A model generated the notes under the pieces. That model made no database searches, was not told the DNA's origin, and worked only from the letters and a program-made list of their open reading frames with translations. A DNA stretch of 5,510 nt from contig USBM01000156.1 in the NCBI GenBank assembly GCA_900552885.1, forward strand, positions 1 through 5,510. Reading direction: 5' to 3'. The position numbers and the translations under genes are program-made. This stretch comes from an uncultured Clostridium sp. (lineage in GTDB: Bacteria > Bacillota > Clostridia > Lachnospirales > Lachnospiraceae). Positions 5,377 to 5,510 of this stretch are shown piece after piece; the stretch's first letter is position 1; each line of letters begins with the position of its first letter.

Positions 5377-5510
5377 TAGAAGTGATAGGAGTACGATTTC
5401 GGCAGAATGGAAAGATATATTTTTTCTCTCCGGCAGGAATTGAGTTAGAAGCGGGCGATGCCGTAATTGTAGAGACTGCTCGTGGTGTGGAATATGGGAA
5501 AGTAGTATTG
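5373..5510 (+). CDS. ricT: PSP1 domain protein RicT/YaaT, N-terminal 46 codons (partial)
   Basis: The first 46 residues are in the window and the gene continues past its end. The start MIEVIGVRFRQNGKIYFFSP and the later VIVETARGVEYGKVVL (31-46) match the beginning of the PSP1 domain of Bacillus subtilis YaaT (RicT). There RicT works with YlbF and YmcA in a complex that carries iron-sulfur clusters and assists RNase Y-dependent mRNA processing, affecting sporulation, competence and biofilm formation. The later conserved cysteines cannot be seen here. The ATGA overlap with holB and the position after it match the holB-yaaT order in Bacillus, which supports the call. Whether this protein has the same partners in this organism is inference. 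Confidence 0.92.
   Translation, partial: MIEVIGVRFRQNGKIYFFSPAGIELEAGDAVIVETARGVEYGKVVL

Overview
The window looks like chromosomal housekeeping DNA from a low-GC Firmicute of the class Clostridia, most likely a member of Lachnospiraceae. This rests on three things: Shine-Dalgarno sites close to AAGGAG, tRNA genes with no encoded CCA, and the gene order decarboxylase-tmk-yaaR-holB-ricT(yaaT), which matches the Bacillus subtilis yaaO-tmk-yaaQ-yaaR-holB-yaaT block except that yaaQ is missing. The family-level placement is inference. No insertion sequence, phage gene, CRISPR array or defence cassette is visible.

Bases 1-460 are the tail of a ribosomal RNA operon. The window opens in the last ~77 nt of 23S rRNA. 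A ~190-nt spacer with imperfect repeats and hairpins follows, then tRNA-Asn(GTT), tRNA-Cys(GCA) and a clear intrinsic terminator at 423-460. No 5S rRNA gene is seen between the 23S end and the tRNAs.

Bases 461-1470 hold one gene for a YitT-family membrane protein with a C-terminal DUF2179 domain. An AT-rich upstream region carries a 9-nt direct repeat, and an imperfect stem-loop covers the stop codon.

Bases 1471-5510 look like one transcription unit. A strong SigA-type promoter with an extended -10 (1471-1500) precedes a ~109-nt leader that contains a long two-tier hairpin (1531-1588). The genes are then a PLP-dependent Orn/Lys/Arg decarboxylase, thymidylate kinase (tmk, TTG start), YaaR/DUF327, DNA polymerase III delta' (holB), and the first 46 codons of the PSP1-domain protein RicT/YaaT. 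Spacing is 12 nt, 120 nt, 35 nt and a 4-nt overlap. A possible second promoter lies in the 120-nt gap where yaaQ would sit in Bacillus.

The operon combines dTTP supply (Tmk), clamp loading (HolB), polyamine or amino-acid decarboxylation and two regulatory or unknown proteins (YaaR, RicT). All coding genes appear intact and on the plus strand. I see no strong case for a new system. The parts most worth a second look are the decarboxylase leader hairpin, the missing 5S gene, and the yaaQ-less gap with its possible internal promoter.
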